Of a stretch of DNA of 64,000 nucleotides, positions 7,745-16,005 are shown piece after piece. A program made the position numbers and the translations under genes. The notes under the pieces are model-generated. The model had not been told where the DNA came from. It made no database searches and saw only the letters and a program-made list of their open reading frames with translations. Origin of the DNA: Hyphomicrobiales bacterium (GTDB taxonomy: Bacteria; Pseudomonadota; Alphaproteobacteria; Rhizobiales; Rhizobiaceae); contig UEIF01000027.1 of the NCBI GenBank assembly GCA_900468805.1, positions 1 to 64,000 on the forward strand, given 5' to 3'. How positions within the stretch are numbered: the stretch's first letter is position 1; each line of letters begins with the position of its first letter.

Positions 7745-7889
7745 CTAGCTTGCATCTCCGATATCAAAGCGAACGATCCTGTCACCCTCCGTACGGAAGA
7801 TGTGCATAACGGTCTTGTCCTTCAGGCCATGATCCTGCCCCTCCAGCGGCCGGCCATTCAGATCGAATACCCTCTGGATCACCTCGACT
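7745..7889 (-). pseudogene. C-terminal fragment of a SnoaL-like gene
   Basis: On the minus strand this encodes VIQRVFDL, then GQDHGLKDKTVMHIF and GDRIVRFDIG before a TAG stop. It nearly matches the end of the intact SnoaL-like gene at 9673-10050 at both DNA and protein level. The upstream two thirds are missing and an in-frame stop lies just before the homologous part. Confidence 0.75.
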
Positions 7890-8002
7890 GACTGCCGACC
7901 ACCGGATCAGCTTGCGCCGATCGGGGTGGATCGACCATTCCCGATAAAGCGAGCGGCGAACTATGGCATGCATCTCCTCTGTCAGCGCTTTCGAGGGATG
8001 CG

Positions 8003-8028
8003 AAAAAGGCCGGCACCGGCCGGCCTCT
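8003..8028 (-). terminator. Rho-independent terminator of the SDR gene
   Basis: On the minus strand AGGCCGG (8026-8020) and CCGGCCT (8013-8007) form a GC-rich stem followed by a run of T (8007-8003). It lies about 35 nt beyond the stop codon at 8062. Confidence 0.75.
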
Positions 8029-8061
8029 TCCTGGTGCTGATCTTCCCGAAGCCAGAAGCCC

Positions 8062-8802
8062 TCAGGTGTTCAAGCCGCCATCCACATTGAGGATGGCGCC
8101 TGTGATGTTCCTTGCGGCGGGGCTTGCGAGGAAGGCGACGGCAGCCGCCACATCATGGGGCTCGCCGTAGCGGCCGAGCGGTATCAAGGCGCGCTGGAAG
8201 TCGGCATATTCCCCGTCGGCCGGGTTCATGTCCGTATTGGTCGATCCCGGCTGGATCAGGTTGACGGTAACATCCCGAGGTCCGAGTTCGCGGGCGAGAC
8301 CGCGCGTGAAGGACTGCAGTGCGGATTTCGTCATGTAATACACCGTGCCGGTGTCGCCAACGATGCGTTCGGCGCCGGCCGAGCCGATATTGATGACGCG
8401 GCCTCCCGCTTGCAGATGGGGAATGGCGGCCTGCGCGGCGAGCACCGGCGAGCGCACGTTGACATCAAGCAGCGCATCGATCTGCGCGACGCTGAAGCCC
8501 GCAATCGTATCGTAAAGCGCGATTGCCGCATTGTTGACGAGAATGTCGAGACCGCCAAGCGCGCGAGCCGCCTCCTCCACCGAGCGCTTCACGGCCGCCG
8601 GATCGGCGCTGTCGGCCTGGATTGCAAATCCCCGCCTGCCCTTGCCCTCGATAGCACGAACGACCTCGGCGGCGCGATCGGCCGAGCGCTCATAGGTGAT
8701 GGCGACATCGGCGCCCTTTTCGGCGAGCGCCACCGCAATGGCGGCGCCGATCCCACGCGATGCGCCCGTTACGAGAGCACGTTTTCCAGCGAGTTCAGTC
8801 AT
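8062..8802 (-). CDS. SDR-family oxidoreductase, TetR-linked
   Basis: A 246-residue 3-ketoacyl-ACP reductase-like SDR with TGASRGIGAAIAVAL, NNAAIALYD, the catalytic INIGSAGAE, YYMTKSALQ and the C-terminal GAILNVDGG. ATG at 8802 follows AAAGGGA with suitable spacing; a TTG one codon upstream is less likely. It is divergent from a TetR regulator, with two matching 16-bp operators between them, so repression with induction by the enzyme's substrate or a toxic carbonyl is likely. Confidence 0.9.
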   Translation of the reverse strand: MTELAGKRALVTGASRGIGAAIAVALAEKGADVAITYERSADRAAEVVRAIEGKGRRGFAIQADSADPAAVKRSVEEAARALGGLDILVNNAAIALYDTIAGFSVAQIDALLDVNVRSPVLAAQAAIPHLQAGGRVINIGSAGAERIVGDTGTVYYMTKSALQSFTRGLARELGPRDVTVNLIQPGSTNTDMNPADGEYADFQRALIPLGRYGEPHDVAAAVAFLASPAARNITGAILNVDGGLNT

Positions 8803-8816
8803 CAATCGTCCCTTTC

Positions 8817-8832
8817 TGTATTGATCGACACA
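8817..8832. promoter_or_regulatory. TetR-type operator, site 1
   Basis: TGTATTGATCGACACA, an imperfect palindrome centred on GATC. It is repeated with one difference at 8872. It lies immediately upstream of the SDR gene's ribosome-binding site. Confidence 0.65.
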
Positions 8833-8871
8833 GAATTAGCTAGGGACGCCGAACGCGCCCGTCAAGAATAT

Positions 8872-8887
8872 TGTATCGATCGACACA
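8872..8887. promoter_or_regulatory. TetR-type operator, site 2
   Basis: TGTATCGATCGACACA, 55 bp from site 1 (about five helical turns), placing both sites on one DNA face. It lies ahead of the TetR gene at 8939, allowing autoregulation. Confidence 0.65.
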
Positions 8888-8938
8888 AAATATATGGAAC
8901 TGTTGTCGAGGCGCGTCGGCGGGTTTATATAGTGACCG

Positions 8939-9613
8939 ATGCAGAAATCCGACCAGACGCCGCAAGCCCAGGATATGACGGCCAACGAGACGACAGCCAC
9001 CCGCAACCGCGGGCGGCCGCGCGCCTTCGACCGGGAAGCTGCGCTCGCCAAGGCGACCCGCCTGTTCTGGGAAAAGGGTTTCGAGGCGACGTCGATCACC
9101 GACCTTACCGAGGCGATGGGCATCGGATCGCCAAGCCTCTACGCGGCCTTCGGCTCGAAAGAGGCGCTCTATGCCGAGGCATTAAACTACTACCAGGAGA
9201 CCAACGAGGCGCTTGTCTGGGCAGGCTTTCGCTCCGCCCCCACGGCGCGCGAAGCCGTCAGGGCGCTTCTCATGGACTCGGCGGCGGTCCTGACCGGCTC
9301 CGTCGTCGACATTCCGCTCGGTTGCATGGTGGCCCTCTCCTCGGTCGGCAGCGAAGGCCATGCCGAACTCGGCGAACTGGTGCGAACCGCCCGCGCCGTC
9401 ACGCTCGACCTTCTGAAGCTACGCCTGACCCAGGCGGTATCGGCAGGCGAAATTCCGGCCTCGACCGACATTCACGGCCTCGCCCGTTTCGTGCAGACCG
9501 TCCAGAACGGCATGTCGATCCTCGCCCGCGATGGAGCAAGCAGCAGCGAACTGGAATCCGTCGCCGAAGTCTCGATGCTCGGATGGGACGCCCGCACGGG
9601 AGGACGATCATAG
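8939..9613 (+). CDS. TetR/AcrR-family transcriptional regulator
   Basis: A 224-residue repressor. The N-terminal helix-turn-helix spans about residues 24-75 (GRPRAFDREAALAKATRLFW, then SITDLTEAMGIGSPSLYAAF). The ligand domain contains the conserved GCMVALSS of the subfamily that controls short-chain reductases. It is divergent from the SDR gene at 8062 with twin operators between. The first ATG is used; one at 8975 is possible. Confidence 0.9.
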   Translation: MQKSDQTPQAQDMTANETTATRNRGRPRAFDREAALAKATRLFWEKGFEATSITDLTEAMGIGSPSLYAAFGSKEALYAEALNYYQETNEALVWAGFRSAPTAREAVRALLMDSAAVLTGSVVDIPLGCMVALSSVGSEGHAELGELVRTARAVTLDLLKLRLTQAVSAGEIPASTDIHGLARFVQTVQNGMSILARDGASSSELESVAEVSMLGWDARTGGRS

Positions 9614-9672
9614 CGCGACGACGGGCATGAGCCTGAAGTGGTCATGAGGCGGGGATGACCGCCCTTCCCGGC

Positions 9673-10050
9673 CTAATCCACCTCGCCGATGTCGAAGCGG
9701 ATGATCCTGTCGCCCTCCATGCGGAAGATATGCATCACGGTCTTGTCCTTCAGGCCATGATCTTGCCCTTCCAGCGGCCGGCCATCGAGATCGAATACCC
9801 TCTGGATCACCTCGACTTCGATGGCACCATCGTCCGCCTCCTGAAACGCGACGGGCTCGACATGCGGGCTGACGATCGCCCATTGGCGTGTCCAGTAATC
9901 CCGAACGGCCTCACGCCCATGAACATGGCCGCCCTCCATGCCATTCGCCCAGGCGACATCATCGGCCAGGACGGCAAGCACCCCGTCGATATCCCGCGCA
10001 TTGAAACGCTCATAGATGTGCTTGATCAGCTGCGTCCGTTTTTCCGACAT
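9673..10050 (-). CDS. SnoaL-like / nuclear transport factor 2-family protein
   Basis: A 125-residue alpha+beta-barrel (cystatin-like cone) protein with the family pattern HIYERFNARDIDGVLAVLAD, GREAVRDYW and DKTVMHIFR. Members include steroid isomerases and polyketide cyclases, but most small soluble ones are uncharacterised. The start follows AAGGAGGAAACAGC. It is divergent from a MarR regulator that probably controls it. A decayed 3' copy of the gene is at 7745-7889. Confidence 0.87.
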   Translation of the reverse strand: MSEKRTQLIKHIYERFNARDIDGVLAVLADDVAWANGMEGGHVHGREAVRDYWTRQWAIVSPHVEPVAFQEADDGAIEVEVIQRVFDLDGRPLEGQDHGLKDKTVMHIFRMEGDRIIRFDIGEVD

Positions 10051-10165
10051 GCTGTTTCCTCCTTATAACTGAGCGGGGTTCGGTCGACATTGACCAACAC
10101 CGCCAGCACAGTTACATACGTACATATATAGTTTGCAGTCAACGGCGGACAGGGAGCGAAATGCA

Positions 10166-10627
10166 ATGAGTGAAGACGTGCTTTCCACACCGGGGCATCT
10201 CATCAGCCTCGCGGCGCGCGGCTTCACCCGCCTCAGTGAATCCCGTCTCAAACCGCTGGGCTTCGGTGTCGGGCAATTGCCGGTTCTGGTCGCGCTGCAA
10301 AACGGCAACGCGAGCACGCAGCGCGATCTCGCCCGCTTTGCCAAGGTGGAACAACCGCCGATGGCGCAGATGCTCGCCCGCATGGAGCGGGATGGCCTGA
10401 TCGAGCGCACGCCCGACCCGGCTGACGGCCGAAGCAGCCGCATCATGCTGACTGAGGCCGCGCGGGAAAGCATGCCCGAGGCGATAGCGACCCTGTTTCA
10501 AGGCAACCGCGAGGCGCTGGATGGCTTCACACGTCAGGAATCGGAACAGCTCGTCGGCCTGCTGACGCGGTTGATCGCCAATCTGGATAAAATCGCCGGT
10601 ACCGATCCGAACTCACGCGACCTGTAG
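10166..10627 (+). CDS. MarR-family transcriptional regulator
   Basis: A 153-residue winged-helix repressor. The recognition region is QRDLARFAKVEQPPMAQMLA, followed by the wing IERTPDPADGRSSRIMLTEA. ATG at 10166 is preceded by AGGGAG. It is divergent from the SnoaL-like gene, with an AT-rich ACATACGTACATATATAG stretch between them (10111-10130) as a probable binding site. It is convergent with a DHA2 drug exporter that could also be a target. Confidence 0.9.
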   Translation: MSEDVLSTPGHLISLAARGFTRLSESRLKPLGFGVGQLPVLVALQNGNASTQRDLARFAKVEQPPMAQMLARMERDGLIERTPDPADGRSSRIMLTEAARESMPEAIATLFQGNREALDGFTRQESEQLVGLLTRLIANLDKIAGTDPNSRDL

Positions 10628-10650
10628 TTTCTGACCCTCTGCGCTGACCA

Positions 10651-12195
10651 TCATGCGGCCGACTCCACCTTCCTCGCAAACGGCACCCACAGCAGCGCAC
10701 AGGCCGTCAGCACCGCCACCACCAGCCATGCCTCGTTCAACGCTTGAACGGTTGCCGCCGTCTGCACCAGCGGATCGAGGATGGATGTCGTATCTGCATC
10801 GAACTCGCCCTGGTGCCCGGCAATCGCCTGCAGCGGCGCGCCGACGAAAGCCGCTGCGTCCACGTCTCCTGCCTTCAGCCGATCCCACAGACCTTGGCCG
10901 AGCGGGTCCGAGCGCGTGTAGATGATCGTGTCGATCAGCGCGATGCCGATCGCGCCGCCGAGGTTGCGCATCAGGTTGAACAAGCCGCTGGCATCGGGAA
11001 TGCGCTCCGGTGGCAGCGTGCCGAGTGCCAGGCGCGTCGGGGGCAGCAGGCAGAACATGATGGCGACGCCGCGGATGATCTGCGGCCAGAACATCGCGTC
11101 ATAATCGGTCTGCGGATCCTGAAAGGCGCTCATGCCGATGCCGATGGCAAAGAGCGTAAAACCCGCGGCAGACAGCAACCGAGGATCCGTCCGCTTTTCG
11201 AGAGCGACGGCGATCGGCGCGGTAACGAGCTGGGCAATGCCCGTCACCAGCATCGTCATGCCGATTTCGAGAGCATTGTGCCCGCGCACGAAGGCCAGGA
11301 ACACAGGCATGAGATAGACGGAGCCGAAGAGGCCAATGCCGAGAATGAAGCTCATTGCCGAGCCCGCCAGAAAATTCCGGTCGCCGAAATTCCTGAGCTC
11401 GACCACGGGTATGGCTCTCCTGAGCGACCGCCACGCGAAGACGCAGCCCGAGACCACCGACAGACAGATGAGGCCGGCGACATAAAGCGAGGTCCAGCCA
11501 CTCGTCGGCGCCTCCTTCAGGCCGAGTTCCAGTGCTGCCAGGCTCGCCGCCATCAACAGCAGTGACAGGGCATCCAGATGCCGGAGCTCGGCGAGGTTGA
11601 CGTCCTCGCGCGGAAGCGAGCGCATGGCGACGAGCGCTGCGACAATGCCGGGAATGATATTGATCAGGAACAGCCAGTGCCAAGAATAGGTCTCCGTCAG
11701 CCAGCCGCCGACGATCGGCCCGACGGTCGGCGCAAGAACCGCAAGAACACCGGCTATCGTCGTAGCAAGCGCCTGCCGCTCATCCGGAAACAGGATGAAG
11801 ACCGCCGAAAACACCGAGGGAATGAGCGTACCGCCGGAAAAGCCCTGGACGACGCGCCAGGCGATAAGTTCGCCGAAACTGTCGCTCGCCGCGCAGCCCG
11901 CCGAGGCAATAACGAACAGCGAGAGCGACACCACGAAGAGCCAGCGCATCGTCAGCAGGCGGGTGAGAAACCCCGTCAGCGGGATCGCCACCACCTCGGC
12001 GATGAGATAGGCCGTCTGCACCCAGCTCATCTGATCCGGATGGATATCGAGTGCGGACTGGATGGTCGGAAGCGAGGTCGCGACGACCTGAACGTCGAGG
12101 ATCGCCATGAACATGCCGAGACACATCGCCAGAAATCCGATCCACCTGCGAAGTGGTGGAGCGGCGGACAAAACGAGTTCAGACCGTTCGGGCAT
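10651..12195 (-). CDS. DHA2-family (EmrB/QacA-type) MFS drug exporter
   Basis: A 514-residue transporter with about 14 membrane segments. The family signature is near the N-terminus (GMFMAILDVQVVATSLPTIQ, then WVQTAYLIAEVVAIPLTGFL), followed by VVQGFSGGTLIP and GPIVGGWLTETYSWHWLF (motif C of drug/H+ antiporters). Start at 12195 (MPERSEL) matches the family N-terminus. The frame stays open and hydrophobic for a further ~95 codons upstream. No membrane-fusion partner gene is adjacent. Confidence 0.9.
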   Translation of the reverse strand: MPERSELVLSAAPPLRRWIGFLAMCLGMFMAILDVQVVATSLPTIQSALDIHPDQMSWVQTAYLIAEVVAIPLTGFLTRLLTMRWLFVVSLSLFVIASAGCAASDSFGELIAWRVVQGFSGGTLIPSVFSAVFILFPDERQALATTIAGVLAVLAPTVGPIVGGWLTETYSWHWLFLINIIPGIVAALVAMRSLPREDVNLAELRHLDALSLLLMAASLAALELGLKEAPTSGWTSLYVAGLICLSVVSGCVFAWRSLRRAIPVVELRNFGDRNFLAGSAMSFILGIGLFGSVYLMPVFLAFVRGHNALEIGMTMLVTGIAQLVTAPIAVALEKRTDPRLLSAAGFTLFAIGIGMSAFQDPQTDYDAMFWPQIIRGVAIMFCLLPPTRLALGTLPPERIPDASGLFNLMRNLGGAIGIALIDTIIYTRSDPLGQGLWDRLKAGDVDAAAFVGAPLQAIAGHQGEFDADTTSILDPLVQTAATVQALNEAWLVVAVLTACALLWVPFARKVESAA

Positions 12196-12503
12196 GGAGT
12201 GGTCCTGGAAGCAGTTCCGGCAAATGCGTGCGGCGGCGGACAATAGCAGTGCGCAGAACGGCATGCCAAAACATAATGGGAAAAGTACGAAAGTGCCTAT
12301 CACAAAGAGGTGGTGCCCGGCTGATGCCACTACCGGATTGCCGCAATGAAAAACGATGATCGAAAGCCCGCCGAGAGTGGCCGTGACGCCGAGCGATGTG
12401 GCAATGCGGATATGCGCGATGCCGAAGGCGAGAACGAAGGGAGCGGGTGCGGAAAGTTGCTGACGCGCCGAAGGCGTTTCTCAAACTGCGTTCGGATCCG
12501 GGG
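12196..12503. other. Intergenic region with a hydrophobic open frame upstream of the exporter
   Basis: The minus frame continuous with the exporter stays open from 12490 and reads like two extra membrane helices (FVLAFGIAHIRIATSLGV and HHLFVIGTFVLFPLCFGM). It has no ATG and no recognisable ribosome site. It may be a gene remnant or chance. No other feature is seen in the gap. Confidence 0.35.
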
Positions 12504-13739
12504 CTAGGTCTCTGCACGACCGAGGGTGTGATGCGATCGATCAAGCAATTGCGCCAGCCGGCCAATCGCGATGAACGCGAGGACGGCGACGGCACCGACG
12601 ATGGCCGCAACCGTGAGCGACCACGACACCCCGATGTTCTCCATCAGGAATGCCAGGATAAACGGTGCAGTCGACGAGATGACCAACCGGATCGCCAACA
12701 CCTGTCCCTGTCGCCTGCCGTAACCCTCACTGCCGAAGAGCGCCAGTGGAAGCGTTCCCTGTACGATGCTGCTCAGACCCGAGCCGAGACCAAAGACCAC
12801 CGCGAACACCAGTGCGCCAGGTACCGATGGGGCCGTGACGATCAGAATGACCAGCGCCGCCGGCAGCAGCACCGCGGAGATGAGTGCCAGCGTCAACTGC
12901 GAGAGGCCGCCCCCAAAGAGCATGTTCGTGAAGCGGCTCAACACCTGCGAGGGACCAAACAGCGTGCCGACCATCACTGCCATGGCGCCAAGACCAAGTC
13001 CTGACAGCACGGGAACCATGTGGACGAGAAGTGCAGCGTTGACGAAGCTTTCCAACGCAAAGCCTGTCACCATCAACACAAAGGCAGGCGTGCGGATCGA
13101 TGGCGCAAGGCTGGGTTCCACATGCCTTGTCGGCCCGCCGGCAGCGTCTTTGCGGCTCTTGCTGGCGCCGAAGGCCAGCCAGGCATGAATGGGCAGGCAG
13201 ACCGCGATGTTAAGCGCGGCAAAGCAGAGATAAACCGCCTGCCATGACATATGCGCGTGGAGCGCGGTCGTGATCGGCCAGAAGATAGTCGAGGCAAAGC
13301 CGGCGATCAGCGTCAGATAGGTGATGCTGCGCTGGGCAACCTTCGGCCTGATCTGCACCAGCACTGCGAAGGCCGCACCATATTGCACCAGATTGGATGC
13401 CGTCTCGATGGCGATCAGTGTGGCGACGAAAGCGATTTTGCCGGAGGAGAGGGCACAGGCCGCCAGTGCCGCCGCGGCGATCGCCGAACCACCCGTCATC
13501 ACGCGGCCGGCGCCGAAGCGATCGATCCATTTTCCCATTGTCGGCGCGGCAAGGCCGCCGATAAGGAGCGCGGCCGACAGCGCTCCAAATATCCATTCCG
13601 AAGACCAGTTCAAATCCCGCGCCATGCTCGGCGCGAGAATACTGAAGCTGTAATAGAGCGACCCGTAACCGATGATCTGTGTCAGACCGAGGACGAGGAT
13701 GGCGGCGACGGGCGGTCTTTCGGCAATGGTCGTGGTCAT
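12504..13739 (-). CDS. MFS transporter at the end of the arsenic operon
   Basis: A 411-residue, 12-helix major facilitator protein (GLTQIIGYGSLYYSFSILAP, GLAAPTMGKWIDRFGAGRVM). Its ATG overlaps the arsH stop (ATGA), so it is translated with the arsenic operon. MFS proteins of ars operons include ArsK and ArsJ, which export trivalent or organic arsenicals. No GAPDH-type partner gene is present, so an ArsJ system is unlikely. An ArsK-like arsenite/organoarsenical exporter is the best guess; substrate is inferred from context only. Confidence 0.82.
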   Translation of the reverse strand: MTTTIAERPPVAAILVLGLTQIIGYGSLYYSFSILAPSMARDLNWSSEWIFGALSAALLIGGLAAPTMGKWIDRFGAGRVMTGGSAIAAAALAACALSSGKIAFVATLIAIETASNLVQYGAAFAVLVQIRPKVAQRSITYLTLIAGFASTIFWPITTALHAHMSWQAVYLCFAALNIAVCLPIHAWLAFGASKSRKDAAGGPTRHVEPSLAPSIRTPAFVLMVTGFALESFVNAALLVHMVPVLSGLGLGAMAVMVGTLFGPSQVLSRFTNMLFGGGLSQLTLALISAVLLPAALVILIVTAPSVPGALVFAVVFGLGSGLSSIVQGTLPLALFGSEGYGRRQGQVLAIRLVISSTAPFILAFLMENIGVSWSLTVAAIVGAVAVLAFIAIGRLAQLLDRSHHTLGRAET

Positions 13740-14461
13740 ATGGATTTGAAGCTCACGCGCTTTTCTAGTTTTTCAGCCTCTTCCTTCCGCTCGCTGTAGC
13801 GGTCGGTGAGGTAATGAGAGGCGTCGCGCGTCAGGATCGTGAATTTCACAAGCTCTTCGCAAACATCAACGACGCGGTCGTAATAGGATGAGGGTTTCAT
13901 GCGGCCTTCGGCATCGAATTCCTGAAAGGCCTTCGCCACCGACGACTGATTGGGGATAGTAATCATGCGCATCCAGCGGCCGAGGATGCGCAATTGGCCG
14001 ATCGCGTTGAAGGATTGCGAACCGCCTGAGACTTGCATGACGGCAAGCGTCTTGCCCTGCGTCGGCCGAACCGATCCCACCGATAACGGAATCCAGTCGA
14101 TCTGCGCCTTCATGATCCCGGTCATCGCGCCGTGACGCTCCGGGCTCACCCAGACCTGGCCTTCGGACCATTGCGACAGTTCCCGCAGCTCCTGCACCTT
14201 GGGATGTGTCACCGGTGCGTCGTCCGGCAGCGGCAGGCCCTCGGGATTGAATATACGCACTTCGCAGCCAAAATGCTCCAGCAACCGCGCCGCCTCATGG
14301 GCGAGGAAACGACTGTAGGAGACTGCGCGCAGCGAGCCATAGAGAATGAGGATACGCGGCTTATGCGTGGAGAATGCCGGGCGAAGCTGCGCCAGATCAG
14401 GCTGGCGCAGATGCTCCTGCGAAGCGGCTGGCAGATCAGACAATGCGCTTGCCCTCGGCAT
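13736..14461 (-). CDS. arsH: ArsH, NADPH-dependent flavin reductase for organoarsenicals
   Basis: A 241-residue flavodoxin-fold enzyme. ArsH proteins use FMN and NADPH and oxidise trivalent methylated or aromatic arsenicals. Landmarks are ILYGSLRAVSYSRFLAHEAA (FMN phosphate loop), VWVSPERHGAMTGIMKAQID and the YLTDRYSERKEEAEKL tail. The chosen ATG at 14461 lies inside the 3' end of arsC, after GAGAAGG, giving a 26-nt overlap; an upstream ATG at 14497 is less likely. It lies between arsC and the MFS gene. Confidence 0.92.
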   Translation of the reverse strand: MPRASALSDLPAASQEHLRQPDLAQLRPAFSTHKPRILILYGSLRAVSYSRFLAHEAARLLEHFGCEVRIFNPEGLPLPDDAPVTHPKVQELRELSQWSEGQVWVSPERHGAMTGIMKAQIDWIPLSVGSVRPTQGKTLAVMQVSGGSQSFNAIGQLRILGRWMRMITIPNQSSVAKAFQEFDAEGRMKPSSYYDRVVDVCEELVKFTILTRDASHYLTDRYSERKEEAEKLEKRVSFKSI

Positions 14462-14864
14462 CGAGCACCTTCTCGCCGTCTTCCTTGGTGAAGGCACCCC
14501 TATGCGTATCCGGCAGGATATCGAGCACGACTTCGGAGGGACGGGCTAGGCGCGTGCCTACAGGCGTGATGACGAAGGGGCGATTGATCAGGATTGGATC
14601 TTTCAGCATCGCATCGAGCAGTTGCTCGTCCGTCAGATCGGGGTTGTCGAGGCCAAGCTCCGCATAGGGCGTGCCCTTTTCGCGGATCGCCCCACGAACG
14701 CTCAAACCGGCATCCGCAATCATCTTCACCAGTTCGTCGCGCGACGGCGGGTTTTTCAGATATTCGATCACGGTGGGCTCGATGCCGGCGTTCTGGATCA
14801 TCGCCAGCGTGTTGCGCGAGGTGCCGCATTCCGGGTTGTGATAGATCGTAACGTCAATAGTCAT
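14436..14864 (-). CDS. arsC: Arsenate reductase, glutaredoxin-dependent type
   Basis: A 142-residue ArsC of the Escherichia coli plasmid R773 class, reducing arsenate to arsenite with glutathione and glutaredoxin. The active-site cysteine is in IYHNPECGTSRNTLAMI. The arginines of the oxyanion pocket are in LINRPFVITPVGTRLARPSE. The start overlaps the aqpS stop (ATGA). A second, unrelated arsenate reductase gene (16005-16535) is in the same operon. Confidence 0.94.
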   Translation of the reverse strand: MTIDVTIYHNPECGTSRNTLAMIQNAGIEPTVIEYLKNPPSRDELVKMIADAGLSVRGAIREKGTPYAELGLDNPDLTDEQLLDAMLKDPILINRPFVITPVGTRLARPSEVVLDILPDTHRGAFTKEDGEKVLDAEGKRIV

Positions 14865-15565
14865 GAGGCGGATTCCGTTTTGGTGAGGGTTTTGGGATTG
14901 CGGGCTTCCATCAGCAGCCATCCGGCGAGCATCAGCGCCAGCAATGCGCCGAGGATTTCGGCGACGATGAAGCCCGGCAGATCGATCGGGCGAATGCCGG
15001 AGAATGTGTGCGTCAGCGACCGGGCAATCGCGACCGCAGGATTTGCAAACGAGGTGGAAGCGGTAAACCAGTAGGCGGCGGTGATATAGAGGCCGACCAG
15101 CCACGCCACGGCATCGGCGCGAAACCTGATACCGGCGAGGATGACGAAGACGAGCCCGAAGGTCGCCGTCACTTCGGCGAGCCATTGCGCTCCGCCTGAT
15201 CGTACGGTTTCCGACGCCTGCAGCAAGGGCAGTGCGAACATGCCATGCGCAAGCATCGTGCCGGCAATGCCACCGACGATCTGCGCGATTATGTAGGCCG
15301 GAAGCGACGAGGCTGGCAGTTCACGCCGGAGCGCGAAGACCATCGAGACGACTGGGTTGAAATGCGCGCCGGAGATCGGGCCGAGGATGGTGATCAGCAC
15401 GACCAGCATTGCCCCCGTTGCCAGCGTATTGCCGAGCAACGCAAGTGCCGTATCGTCCGTCAGGTTATCGGCCATGATGCCGGAACCGACGACGGTTGCC
15501 ACGAGCAACAGCGTGCCGAGCGCTTCGGCGGCCAACCGCCGCGACAGAGGATATACCGCACTCAT
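14861..15565 (-). CDS. aqpS: Aquaglyceroporin AqpS (arsenite channel)
   Basis: A 234-residue MIP-family channel with six membrane segments. The two pore boxes are GAHFNPVVS and SFANPAVAIA, so the first NPA is changed to NPV. In Sinorhizobium meliloti AqpS sits in the arsR-aqpS-arsC-arsH operon and lets arsenite formed inside the cell flow out, replacing ArsB. The same order appears here. Start at 15565 overlaps the upstream GNAT gene by ATGA. Confidence 0.92.
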   Translation of the reverse strand: MSAVYPLSRRLAAEALGTLLLVATVVGSGIMADNLTDDTALALLGNTLATGAMLVVLITILGPISGAHFNPVVSMVFALRRELPASSLPAYIIAQIVGGIAGTMLAHGMFALPLLQASETVRSGGAQWLAEVTATFGLVFVILAGIRFRADAVAWLVGLYITAAYWFTASTSFANPAVAIARSLTHTFSGIRPIDLPGFIVAEILGALLALMLAGWLLMEARNPKTLTKTESAS

Positions 15566-16005
15566 GCCGGCAGGCTCCGAACCATCAGGGCGGCGGATGC
15601 CGGGCACAGGCTTGCGGCCTGCCGCGTCGTCAGGATGGCGGCCGGCGCTTCATCGCGGGCGATCGGACGAAAGCCGAGCGATGGAAAGAAAGAGGCGGCT
15701 GATTCCGTCAGCAGATAGGCAGCGTCAGCACCTTTCCTATGAGCCTCATCGAGCAGGCCAAGGGTGATCGCATGGCCGAAGCCGAGGCCTTGCTGATCGG
15801 ACAGCACGACGATGGAACGCAGGAGTACGGTCTCGCCATAGAGTTCCAGCCCGCCGAAGCCGACCGTCTCGCCGTCGCGCAAAAACCGGTAGAAGCTTCG
15901 GCCGGCATCCGTGAGGTCATCGACCGGAAGCCCGGCCCCGGCAAGTGCGGCGCGCAGGCTTTCGTCATGGCCTTCCAAGGGCTGCTGATTAAGATCGAAA
16001 CCCAT
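15562..16005 (-). CDS. GNAT acetyltransferase in the arsenic operon (ArsN2-like)
   Basis: A 147-residue N-acetyltransferase with the GNAT core (VLSDQQGLGFGHAITLGLL for acetyl-CoA binding; AAYLLTESAASFFPSLGF). Its ATG shares a base with the arsC stop (TGATG), so it is coupled to the operon. Acetyltransferases in ars operons (ArsN types) modify arsenicals or arsenic-containing antibiotics; ArsN1 acetylates arsinothricin, while the ArsN2 role is less clear. The name is inferred from position and size. Confidence 0.78.
   Translation of the reverse strand: MGFDLNQQPLEGHDESLRAALAGAGLPVDDLTDAGRSFYRFLRDGETVGFGGLELYGETVLLRSIVVLSDQQGLGFGHAITLGLLDEAHRKGADAAYLLTESAASFFPSLGFRPIARDEAPAAILTTRQAASLCPASAALMVRSLPA

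Noticed and set aside
10744..11565. Long plus-strand open frame opposite the DHA2 exporter
   Set aside because: Charged, low-complexity shadow frame antisense to a gene with clear transporter motifs.
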